A stretch of 64,000 bases of DNA from Halichondria panicea. Taxonomy: Eukaryota > Porifera > Demospongiae > Suberitida > Halichondriidae. Every line of letters begins with the position of its first letter. The stretch's first letter is position 1. The position numbers and the translations under genes are program-made. The DNA is taken from assembly GCF_963675165.1 (NCBI RefSeq), contig NC_087387.1, forward strand, positions 4,428,990 through 4,492,989, in the 5' to 3' direction. The notes under the pieces were generated by a model. That model worked only from the letters and a program-made list of their open reading frames with translations. It searched no databases and was not told the origin of the DNA. Below, piece by piece: positions 1 through 25,700 of the stretch.

Positions 1-1053
1 GTAAGGAAAACCAGTACATATAAGCAAATTTGTGCCAGTCCATGACACATAATTATATGCTGACAAAATTGCAATGCTGAACACTGGTAGGGACTCACCA
101 CGCTCACCCCAAATAATTAACATGATACGCAGTGTAGTAAGCGAATGGCCAAGTAGAATAATTATGTGCTACTGAAAAACCAATGTTGGCAGGGAAGGAC
201 CAATTTTTTTTACCAAAATTGGTCCCCCCAGACTAATTTCAGAGGGGATGGATTATGCCATAATTATCGTTATGACAGGCCAAATAGCTTCGACTCGACT
301 CCAGACCCTTGAGAAAGAGAAGGGCCATATGAGGTACAGAACTAGTTCCACTATAGTGGCGGTGATGATGAAACGGCATGCCAGATTATGTACACTGTGT
401 GGCCTGCCTTTTAACTTACAGTGGATACAGTAGTAGGTGTACACTAAAAGGTCAAGGACATGTAGACCACCAAAGAATTCCCTGGTGCATGGAGGTGACC
501 TCTATTACATAACAAAGCAGTATGTGATCCCACAAAGATTAGTTGCTCAGCAACTGGTGCAAGTGTACAAACTTTCCCATGGGAACCTTGAACCGGTGGT
601 CTAGGAGACGTGACATACACCTCCACACACTCTGGCATAATTAATTCTTCTTGTAATTGAACCCAGAGAAAAGCCCACTTGGGCACAAAATGAAAGCAGT
701 TGCAAAATTAGCTGTCTATCAGCTAACTGCTAAGTTAAGCATATTGAATCAACAGCCAAAGAAAATACTAAAGAAAAAATGCTAAAGAACAACTGCTAAA
801 GAACTGACATTAATACCAGTTTATTGTGAAAGTAATATCAAGTTCCAATCCGACAATTCCAAAAAGGTGGGTGAGCTATCTATCAGAAACAATATAGCAG
901 AAGCATTACTATTGCGACAACTAAAGTCTTTCTTAACAGTCCTTCTTTTTTAACAGTCCTAAATTATAATGATTAGAGCCTTGAAAGCACCAATTTTAAT
1001 TTAACTTACTTTTCTGTCTGCCAAATTGCTGGATTTGGACTATTAATCAATTA

Positions 1054-1529
1054 CCGTATTCACCCGAATTATCGGGATACTCTATTCTAAGGGACACTTC
1101 GGACTTACGTAATTTTTTTCATTCTATATTAAGGAACAACAGGAAATGTAAATATTTTTAGACGTCCCGATCTAATTAGAACGAAAAAGAGCATGTTAGC
1201 TCGATAGACACTCAAAACTCTTAGAAACTCTCTGGATTCTACTCTCTGGCACCGTAATATGTCACTGACGGTTGAAGACACCTTTGTAGACATGGAACCC
1301 GCGAACACAGCTTCTAAACTGCACAAAAGACATTTTAGCTGCAGAGCTAGCCTCGGCCTGGAATCGAGGCCGTGTAGTACCTTAAATGGGGAAATATTCG
1401 TTCTAATTACTACGGGACACCCTAATACAAGGGACACTTCGACTTTAACGTAATTTTTCTTGCTCTATTCCAAGGGACACTGCAAGCCGTAATTATTTTT
1501 TTGTGTCCCGGTAATTCGGGTGAATACGG
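1054..1529. repeat. TA-flanked inverted-repeat element, 476 bp
   Basis: The ends ccgtattcacccgaatta and taattcgggtgaatacgg are inverted, with TA on each flank (1052-1053, 1530-1531). The interior repeats a gggacactt(cg) motif in both halves and contains a small palindrome cctcggcctggaatcgagg. No transposase is present. Confidence 0.8.
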
Positions 1530-1862
1530 TAACAAGAATTTCTGCAAAAATGCTCATACCCCCTTTCAATGGGTAGGGTCTGTAAGCATCTGGTACTTTG
1601 AAGATTCTTTGTAGAGCCCCCAGTAAAGTGGGCACTGATTCAGTAATTTTATCTTGCAAATGCTATGGTAAAGATCGTCAGAGGAGTAAACAGAAATTTG
1701 TTACATTTATGCATGTGTTTTTAAGGATCTTTACCCGATTACAAAAATGTATGTCACGACTTCTGCTGAGACTCTCTCACCTGTATAGAAGATCCAGTAG
1801 TCTGTGTGTGTGCATATGTGTGTATTTATACATTAGATTGTACTGTACCTATATAATAGTTA

Positions 1863-1986
1863 GACACTGTTTAGGAAGTTTTGTGATTTAGAAGCCCAAA
1901 GGGCGTTCTGTAGAATCCCGAACGCAGTGAGGGTTCTACTAGCCCTGAGGGCTTCTAAATCACGTGGAAACTTCCTAAACAGTGTC
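1863..1986. repeat. TA-flanked 124-bp hairpin element
   Basis: Arms starting gacactgtttaggaagttt and ending aaacttcctaaacagtgtc fold back over about 50 bases, with TA on both flanks. A truncated relative is at 52291-52388. Confidence 0.8.
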
Positions 1987-2501
1987 TAAGCATTTTAGAT
2001 CATAGCAACAACGCTCATACGCCTGACAACAATGGTTTGAACGCACAAACAATGGATTCTGAGCCTCCTCCGGTGCCAAACGCTTTCTTGAGTTAGCCTA
2101 TTACAATTACACGGTTTCTAGAACTACTTACTACTACTTGCAGTATTTATGACAAACATGATCTAAAGTAAATTGGACAATGAAAGGCAGGCAAGCCACC
2201 ATTCTCTATAATAATGATGCAAAAAGATGGTGACACACACCAGTGCTTGTTTCACACACATGCGACCTATAATAACTTTGCTTGAGGTAAACATGCATGC
2301 ACTTAGATCATTCCTCCTATGCATCAGTGGAGACAATAATTATAAAGGCCAGCCATGCATTCAAAATGATGAATACAACAATTAACATAGGCCACTTAGT
2401 TCCCAAGCCATAACTACCAATGTAGGTTTGAATGTTGTCCCATACAAAGATCCACGAATTAATTGGAAATACAATTGTCACAATATTATGCGTGCCCACT
2501 A

Positions 2502-12992
<10,491 letters not shown>

Positions 12993-13410
12993 TCTTTTAG
13001 CTTGTATCCACTATCTATCCGTTGCCATAAGCTGTAATACTTAGCGAGCTAGTTCTTGTAATCTGTGGATGATGGCAAATTAGTGGGCAGAACAATTAGA
13101 TGAGCTAGATAAAGCAAATACCTCTAAATGGCTTCTTTGAAACTAAACTAAAGATCTCTGCTAAAGAACTACTAGACTTGTTTGCTTTATGACAACAAAA
13201 TAATATTACATAATGTAGAAAGTCTTGTTTGCGGGTACAATTACATGACATCGTATTGTTTGCGTCGTGGGGGACATAAACAATCTAGAATTAACTTCCG
13301 GTGGGCATTCCGGAGGTATGTGTGTTACATCACAAGGTGTGATAAGGTGGGCGGCAACCAATCAAGCAATCAGATTTGGGTCATCACATCTCTAATTAGT
13401 GCACATCGCG
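12993..13410. promoter_or_regulatory. Shared upstream region of the KH gene and PECR
   Basis: The two genes are divergent with 418 bp between start codons, so both promoters and both 5' leaders should lie here. No TATA box or other named element could be assigned with confidence. Confidence 0.5.
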
Positions 13411-17678
<4,268 letters not shown>

Positions 17679-17836
17679 AAGAGCCAGTAGTGATCTAATA
17701 TGATGTGTGTAATTAATTTATTACTCAGCAGGTTTTAATGTGTTGACATTAATTGTGGTTTTTATAATGTGTTTAAAATCGAGGTATTCACATGAACGAT
17801 TTGAATAGGTTCCTGCAATTCCAATAAGCCCAGTTA

Positions 17837-18389
17837 AATGAAAGCACCGCAGCTGCTAGCTGATGCCTCGATGGAGATGCCAAAGCTACATAACATAAAG
17901 CTACTAAGCATGATGAACATTGCAAACTCAAAGAGTGGGTAATGATCGACATTGATTGTTGTTAAAAACGATCGTTGCCAAAAGTTCAAGTCTAAAATTA
18001 ATGGCTGCAAGTCAGCAGATCGAGCCGGCCTTGCAGCTCTCTTCTCACTCTTGCAGCTACGTAGTACCGTACCAATAGCTAGCGTTCTAGCTAGTGCAGA
18101 GCTAACTACTAAGTAGAGTAGCAACACTCGGTGAACAAGTTTTGCTACGGACTCTTCTGAAAAGGCTGCAATGGCATTCCAAGTAAGCAAAACTATCAAC
18201 CAAACCAGTCGTCATAACTCGAGAATTAAGCTTTATTTTGCAAATCCACAAATAAGAATCCAAGAAAACATGACTATAGGAGCCTATAGAAACTCTTACT
18301 TGCAATTTATTGATCCTTGAGCAGCTGTAGCGGTCTACACACACACACACACACACTACCCGTATACCTCGCTTGCGCACCGAGGCATA
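17837..18389 (-). repeat. Dispersed 450-570-bp repeat, copy 2
   Basis: This matches copies at 13849-14353 and 55067-55640 (plus), 43389-43831 (minus) and a partial one at 32725-33050. Landmarks in order are a tgcctcggtgcgcaag start, a GT or CA microsatellite, a tgctacagctgctcaa block, tctcgagttatg, and a gaggcatcagcacc...ggtgctttcat end. The outer 11 or so bases are inverted copies, suggesting a non-autonomous DNA transposon. Confidence 0.7.
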
Positions 18390-19272
18390 AAAAAAGACAG
18401 TGGACCGTATATAGCGCTATATTTTCGAGGAGCTACAGTACAGACTCTTGTTAACCTAGGTATACTGACCGTTTGGTTTGGCACGAATTTATAGTTTGTT
18501 TACTGCATAAAACTTGCCCTGAAATGCGGCTATTCGCTATTCCGTATAAACTGGCCAGTACGGCTGCCCCAAACTATAGGTATTTTATACATTATTACGG
18601 CTGGATATTATGTTTTGGGTGTGCATGGTTTGGCAGTATTACAGAGAGCATAATGATTCATTATCCTCGAGACCTCGCTATTCCGGTTGAGCTGCACTGT
18701 CACACGGGTGTAGATTGCTCAAAATAAATTGCCATTTTCGAGATTAGAGGTTCAATGTACAGTATGCCCCAGAAGGTGCAATACTAGGTTGAGATGATAA
18801 TGCATTACATGTACATGTAGTGTGAGCGATTGTTAGGTCGACAGTCACTGCGAACTGACGGTTGAAACTGTGTGCGGATGACATTGCTCCTCAAATACAC
18901 ATGATGCATGATCTCAATAGGGAGAAGGAGATACGGCATCTCAGCCACCGCATCGTGGGGCCATAGGGTTGTTTCCACTTTTCTGATAATTAGATGACCA
19001 CATGCAATGCACCTCTACAGTACCGTCAAACGTCAAATTAAGGCACCACCCTTGAACAGTCTAATTTTAATTGGGTGCCCATTTCAAAGCTTTATCCTGC
19101 AATTCAACTAATGAGGTTCCAGTACTTGTATTTTTTTTGTTGCCTTAATTTAGAGAATACCGAAAATGAAATTTTGGAAGAGCATAATTTCTACGCTTCG
19201 AGGTCAATCCATGAAATTTTAGCTCCTCAAAAGTAAAGCGCTATACGGTAACCGCCTAACCCTTTCTACGAA

Positions 19273-19587
19273 GTATGCTGATAATAGAGATGTGACAGAA
19301 ATTATACATTGTTGTATTATTATCACCATAAAAACAGGTACAAAACAAAATATGAAGATAATAGCAAGTCTACATTAATGAACCGTCTACAATGAGCTAT
19401 AGCTAGGTACAGGTACAGTACATACAGCATGCCGATAATCAGAGATGTGACAGAAATTTAATGCATTTGTTGTATTATTATCACCACAAAAACAGGTACT
19501 TATACTGAACACGAGATAATAGCAAATCTACATTAATGAACAGTCTATAATGAGCTATAGCTAGGTACAGGTACAGTACATACAGTT
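19273..19587. repeat. Tandem duplication, unit about 158 bp
   Basis: Two adjacent, slightly diverged copies each run from gataatagagatgtgacag (second copy gataatcagagatgtg) to ctaggtacaggtacagtac. The second copy abuts the last exon of NDUFA4. Confidence 0.8.
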
Positions 19588-19611
19588 TCCAGTGTTCATA
19601 GTCAGGACAGA

Positions 19612-22384
19612 CTAGATCTTTGGTCGCGTGTCCTTCAGTTGGGTGTAATCGTTTGCTTTGATAAACTGTGAAAAATATAATGAATATACACTGTAACATA
19701 TTCGTACGATAGAAATGTTACACAAAAATTAATAGGAGAAACTAGAGCACTGAAGTGCTAACCCTCGACTGTTTACTTGAATACAATCACTAAATAGTAG
19801 TATGTATGAAATATGGAAGCTGGCTAAGTAGCAAGTAACATGAGCAATGAACTGGTACAGGATCACTTCAGCTGTAAATACGTACCTTGAAAAAAGGACG
19901 CATGTAGAAGCTAGGGGCCAACGTGCAAGTTCAAGCTTCTTAGCTTTTAACATTAAAATCCGCTATTGTTACTTGTTGTGTGAAAGCTATCCATACTGTC
20001 AACGCAGTGCTATGGCATCCAGGTAAGCAGACTCACAAACTAGAGCACTAAAGTGCAAACCCTCGGCTGGTGACATGATTATAAAGAAACCAGAAGAGTG
20101 ATATACATTCAGTGCATGACTGAGCTGTCCAACACAGCAACTCAGGAGCAATAAAACTAAACCAGACAGGAGGCAAGCTGAAACATTTGAGAACTGAGTT
20201 TTAGTGGTACATAGATATACACTGTGGACTACTGTGGACTAGGATTACAGCCAAAGAAGCCTGGAGTATCAGAGAAGTAGGGCTCCTGGAGTAGGATCCC
20301 AGAGTCAGTCTAACAGATGGAGACAACAAACCAGATACAATCCCAGCTTTTTATTGTAATGACCCTTTTCCATTGTTCCTGGTACAGGATCACTTCAGCT
20401 GTAAATATGTACCTCGAACAAAGGACGCATGTAGCTAGAGGCCAACGTGCAAGTTCAAGCTTCTTAGTGTTTGCTTGCTTTTATTCGACAACAAGGCTTT
20501 AACATTGAAAGCTGCCACTATTAAAAGTACTGACTTGTTGTGAGGCTACCCATGCTGTAAACGCAGTGCTATAACATCCAGATAAGCAGGCCCAGACACA
20601 AGCTTCTTAGCTTTTGCTTGTTTTTATTTAAAAGGTTAAGACTATCCATGCTGTAAACAGAGTGCCATGGTACCCGGGTAGGTAGATTCATCTGTCACAA
20701 ACAAACAAACAAACCAACGGACTACTATACCCGTGGCCATCTACGCGCGCCTCGGGTAATTACAAACAGACAAACAAATAAACTGAGCACTGAAGTGCTA
20801 ACCCTCAGCTGTTGACATGATCTACAGGTGTATATGATCTTCAGCTACAGGTGTATAGCAACCAAACGAGTGTTATACAATGCTAGCTAAGCAGCAAGTA
20901 ACAAGAGTTAGAGGCATGTTGAGATTGGAGTTTTTTGGATCATTTCAGCTGTGAATACATAGTTTACCTCGAATAAAGGCCGCGTGTAGTCAGCTATAGA
21001 TCTATAGCTGCCAACGAGCAAGTTCAAGCTTCTTAGTCAACAATGAAGCTGCTTTAACATCAAAATCTGCCATTACTTAAATCAAGATCTCGTTGTGTGA
21101 AGGCTATCCATGCTGTAAACGCAGTGCTATGGCATCCAGGTGAGTAGAATAGGCCATCACAAACAAACAAACAAACCAACAGACTACTATACCCGTGGCC
21201 GCCCACACACACATCGGGTAACAAACCTAACAACTACTATACCAGCTGGCCGCGGCACAGCCTCGGGTAATAATCATGCGCTATATACATGTACTGTGTC
21301 CCAGTAGCAGTTGTGTACACATACAAGTAGATGATACGTGCATGCACACAGAGTGTATGGAACTGTGGGGGCAGCTACATTGTACATGTGTTATAATTCT
21401 GATACAGTTAACAGGTTAGGCAAGCTCAACATTCAGTTCAGCTAGATGGTTATACATGTACCTACCTTTGTCTGTTCATTGTGCTTGACGTTGAGCCAGG
21501 GGTGTTGGTTGTTTTTCCTGTCCCACCTGATATATAAATAACGAGCTGACACAAATATGTAGGCATGAACAACTATGTATGATGAAGCCTGTCCATTGTG
21601 GTCACCCCTTATGGGCAGACCAAACAGTATCAGTAATGCACATATCAATGTGTTACCCCACTACCCCCCGGAAGGGGTCGGGTTAACATGGGGGATTTGA
21701 CCATTCCCCAGGTCAAATTTCTCCTGGTGGGAGAGGATTCTTTGTTCAACTCCCCTAATTCCCTCCAGTCAACAAGGTGAGTCCTGGGTTTTAAAAGCAG
21801 TCTTTATTACGCAAGGCTAGGTCAAATTCCTATGGGGCCAATATTTCAACAAAATGAAATTAGAGTCAATTCCCCCCTGTCCCAGGGAGGGGGAGGGGGG
21901 TAGTGGGGCAACACATTGATAGGTGTAGACGTGGCCTACTGAAGAAAGACTACATATAATAATCTTAAATTAAAGCTCCACCTACTAACTAAGTATAGAC
22001 ACTTACGAGACGTCAGTATAGAAAATTGATGCTCTGGCGATGGCTGCACCAGCAAAGGCCGCCCCCAGGATTGTGATGACAAATACTGGAGCCACCTGCA
22101 GACAATCGAGAACAACAATAGTGTGCCTTAAATAGGAAAACTAGAATACTTCGTATTTAATACACGGCACTGGTAGGACTACTACTATACCGAGACATTC
22201 TTTGCGTAAGCCATCTGTATAACAACATACACAAACCTCTTACTAATGTACACGTACTACATAACTGCTATAAAATGAATGAACTTGATAATTCATTGTT
22301 GATTTAAGAGACCAAAAATGGCTATTTTCTGGCTCAACTCACATCAGGATGCTCTTTGACCATCCTCAAAATCCGACCAGCCAT
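19612..22384 (-). CDS. NDUFA4: Cytochrome c oxidase-associated subunit NDUFA4
   Basis: Four minus-strand exons join in frame: 22384-22343, 22095-22007, 21526-21466 and 19665-19612, giving 81 residues, the same length as the human protein. NDUFA4 is a small single-pass subunit of the mitochondrial inner membrane, first assigned to complex I and now placed with complex IV. The first exon gives a short basic N-terminus (MAGRILRMVKEHPD). The second is a Gly/Ala-rich membrane helix (VFVITILGAAFAGAAIA). The third has the family motif WDRKNN..PW, and the fourth ends YTQLKDTRPKI, matching the conserved YxxLKxxRP tail. All splice sites are GT-AG. The last intron is 1.8 kb and packed with tandem repeats. 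It is divergent from PPCS with 338 bp between start codons. Confidence 0.92.
19739..21270. repeat. Tandem array of diverged ~400-550-bp units in NDUFA4 intron 3
   Basis: At least three units share, in order, actagagcac(t)aaagtgc, a tgacatgat block, aggatcacttcagctgtaaa, a cgcatgtagc block, gtgctatggcatccagg and an end reading actactatacccg...cctcgggtaat. A related single unit lies at 3637-4245 in the KH gene. No coding sequence is seen in any unit. Confidence 0.7.
21645..21919. repeat. TA-flanked inverted-repeat element upstream of NDUFA4 exon 3
   Basis: The ends tcaatgtgttaccccacta and tagtggggcaacacattga are inverted copies of at least 23 bases. TA dinucleotides flank both sides (21643-21644 and 21920-21921). 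This pattern fits a Tc1/mariner-derived miniature element. Confidence 0.8.
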
Positions 22385-22722
22385 TTTTCAGATCAATAGA
22401 GAAGAGAGAAGATGGGAAACAAACTCGTACTATATTAGCTAGCTATACTCTGTGTGTTGACTTCTTTATTAGGGTTCAAAGGTTGATGTGCACGTGCACC
22501 ATAAAATCATTTCCCTAACATGTTGGGGGGGGGCTGACGTGCCTGCAACATCATAGGGGAATCCCCACTGTACATAGCCAATTAATAAATTCTGCACATG
22601 TTGATCAGGAACACATCATACACTGATTCAGTGAAGACCCTCTCTTTGTAGTGGAGCAGTATTGTGCTTTCAGTAAAAACTGTTGATTACTTGTTAGCAC
22701 AACTCTGTTGATATAAGAAACT
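22385..22722. promoter_or_regulatory. Shared upstream region of NDUFA4 and PPCS
   Basis: The start codons of the two divergent genes are 338 bp apart, so a bidirectional promoter is likely. No specific binding site could be assigned. A short G run and cctgcaacat stretch are present but not diagnostic. Confidence 0.5.
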
Positions 22723-25700
22723 ATGGAGCTTTGTGAGGAGTTTTTCGAAGCAAACTCTCCACCAGCTGATATTCAATCCATCACTGATGGAGTTACGGAA
22801 TTCGTGAGAGAGCATCATATTAATGGACGGCGCATTGCAATGATAGCTGTAAGAGTAATACATATATTGGTTGTTTTACTGTCAGTGTGAGACGGTACAA
22901 TCATTTTCATTTTCAAGTACAATTGTGCATGCCATTATGTACAAGATTGTATGAGTTGAGCACTAATATACTATTGACTAATTGCTTACAGTCTGGGGGT
23001 ACCACTGTTCCTGTGGAGAGAAATACTGTTCGTTTTCTGGACAACTTTAGCTCTGGACAAAGAGGAGCTGCGTCTGCCGAGTATCCTTGAAACACTATAA
23101 ACTATAGCTTTGGGAAAATAGGTGCATTATCCACTTATTTTCCCACACACTAATCACTGGGAAAAGGATTATTTAACTCAAGTGCAGATATTTTCTCGCT
23201 CAAGGATATGCAGTGATATTTTTGCACAGAAGTTCTTCTTTGAAGCCATTCCAAAGACACTGTGCATCAGACAATCCTCTTGACTGGCTCTCTTACGGTG
23301 GAAGAAAACTGCAAGGTGAGCTATATAGTGACAGTAACCAGCTCAATAAAGTATCTGTTTGAACTGTGCACGATTGCATGTATTGTTTTCTGTATGTTTT
23401 GTAGTGGATACTGCTACATCTGAGAATCTTGAGGGGAAGTTGGCGTCCGTGTTACCACAATACATTGAGGTACGTAGCATGCTTACATTGTATGCTGTTC
23501 AACCGTACATCCGTTCTTCAAATGTAGTTCCCAAGTTAGTGTTCCATGTTATAGGTTAAGAAGAACAACTCGCTCCATCTTGTTCCTTTCACATCTGTGT
23601 TTGAGTATTTCTTTTATCTGAGGCAAATTTCGAATGCTTTAAAGCCGATCGAGAAACAAGCTCTTTTCTATCTGGCAGCTGCTGTTTCTGACTTTTACAT
23701 AAAGCCGTCAGACATGGTGAGTGATGACATCATTATGCTATAACAGAGCTGATTGTTATCAGAGCTGTTTAATCAGCAGTTAAATTAGTATTATAACCAC
23801 TGATTATTTTGAGTGCTTATCAGGGTGTCATATACAGTATTTTGAGGTACGAAAAGTATGTAAAATTGCCAGCTATGGACCCCAACTAGTACCTGAATGC
23901 AAATTTTAGGGGGATATCCCCCTTTCCCCCCTGTATGACACCCTGCTTATAATGTACGAATTTAATTTGTATCGTGCAATTTTATAAGTTATTATCACAT
24001 GCCATTGTACACAGGTCTAATTAGCAATGAAAGTATGTACTCACGTTTAACACTACAAAAACCGTTTTATTTATTTCTATTGTGTGTTAATAATTCCCAG
24101 TTCCACGCTTTCAATGGACACATTTCCAAACTTTGAGGGAGGAGCTATCCCGCCAATAACCAATATCGTGTCGTTATGTAGTGTAGCTGCAAAACACATT
24201 GCGCGAGGATTGTTTAGTGGGTCAATTTCGTGCCAGGTGTTATTTTGCTTGTCATACACATGTACATTGGTAGTAGGAATGTTTTTCGTATCTCGGCCAC
24301 CGATAGCTAATAGATGGTTGTGATAGTTGACGCATGTAGCACCAAGCACTGGAATATCTTCAATGGGTGACCACAATGTAGAATGCCTTTTGGAAGAGAA
24401 CTTTAGAAAAGCGTTCGTTCGACACGACATCAGTAGATCAACTACAGAGCAAGAATAAACAATTTTAGATTCGTTGAGTGATTTATCCAAACCTCCAACT
24501 AGATAAATGTTGGAGTCTACTAGCTGGCCTGAGCATGCGTACAGAGGCTGTGGAATGTCGACTGCCGTAGCCCATTGTTTCTCATCAGTATTTAGCACTT
24601 CAACGGATCGAATAGCTTGCATACCAGACTGGGTTACTGTCAATCCTCCGATTACTATCAGCACAGAAGCATTGGAGATAGCAGTGCAACTAGATCGCTC
24701 AATGCCCATGCTTGGATATTTTTCTGTCCAATATTTCCCGTCGTTAGATTGTGTTAGTGTACAGTTTACTGCTCCTCGTACCACCCACTGTAGTTATGAA
24801 ACCGTCGATAACAGCTAATGTAGTGTTGTCCGTTAAGCATTCGACCGACTTCAACCACAAACTTGCCGTTGAATTGTAACAGTAGATCTTTCTTGTGCGA
24901 TGCGGACGTATATAGACAGTGCTACCGTTAATAACAGCGTTTGTGTCTCTACTCATGACCGTGGGTGCATTTCTCCCTCTTCTCCATGTGAGGCTAACGG
25001 GGTGCATTGCTGAAGGAAGTCGCAGCTCAGGCTTTGATGATGGTTTCTCTCTCTCGTGTTTCAAAGTGTCGGTAGTAGTAAGAGTTGATTTAGTCGATGT
25101 GTGTGTATCTAGAGGTACAGTTTTCCTAAGCCAAACTTTTTGTTTGGGGTGTGATCTTATTGGGGGAGTAGTTGAAGGAGGTTTCAATTCTTGTTTCGTA
25201 GCAGTTACAGGTGGTGTATTTGATCTGTGCACTTCTGTCGATAGAAGAGGGGCACTTTTTCTTATTCCAACTTTCTGTTGGATAGCTGATGTTTTTGAAT
25301 TCCTTTGGGAGGAAGTGCCGGAGGTAAAATAGTATCAACCGTTGTTGATTCAGTGTCAGCTCTTTTGTGGTATTCTCCGAGGTACTCATTCTGTTCCTCG
25401 CTTGAGGTGACTTGTTTTTCTTTCGCTATAATGATTCCTTTAGCTGTTTGAAGTTCTTGCTGTAAAACGTTTAATTGTGTCGCTTGGATTTTAATTACTT
25501 GCTTCAGTTTCTCGTTTTCGAGATTTATATCAGTGGATTCAGTCTGCTTTACATGTATGTGCTCTGTCGTGATAGCTGTTTCTTGTTGGGGTCTAATTTG
25601 AGTTTTCAAAGTGAGAAACCTTTTACAAAGCTCGCTAGCTGTTGGTCTGTCGTATGCTTTATCCTTGAGACACCTGAGTGCAATTGGTAGTAGAGGGTGG

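Larger units (their letters stand above)
17679..19611. other. Convergent intergenic space between PECR and NDUFA4
   Basis: No gene is seen. It contains a minus-oriented copy of the dispersed 450-570-bp repeat (17837-18389), a repeat at about 18450-18690 whose reverse complement recurs at about 7800-8060, and a tandem duplication at 19273-19587. PECR and NDUFA4 end toward each other here. Confidence 0.6.

Noticed and set aside
444-686. 80-codon minus-strand frame considered as the missing part of KH2
   Set aside because: It shows none of the expected KH2 motifs and has no acceptor in the needed phase.
22913-23095. Minus-strand frame opposite PPCS exon 2
   Set aside because: It is the antisense shadow of a confirmed PPCS exon.
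24077-25232. An intron joining the kinase and kelch frames
   Set aside because: No GT-AG pair with reasonable sites restores the frame at either break.
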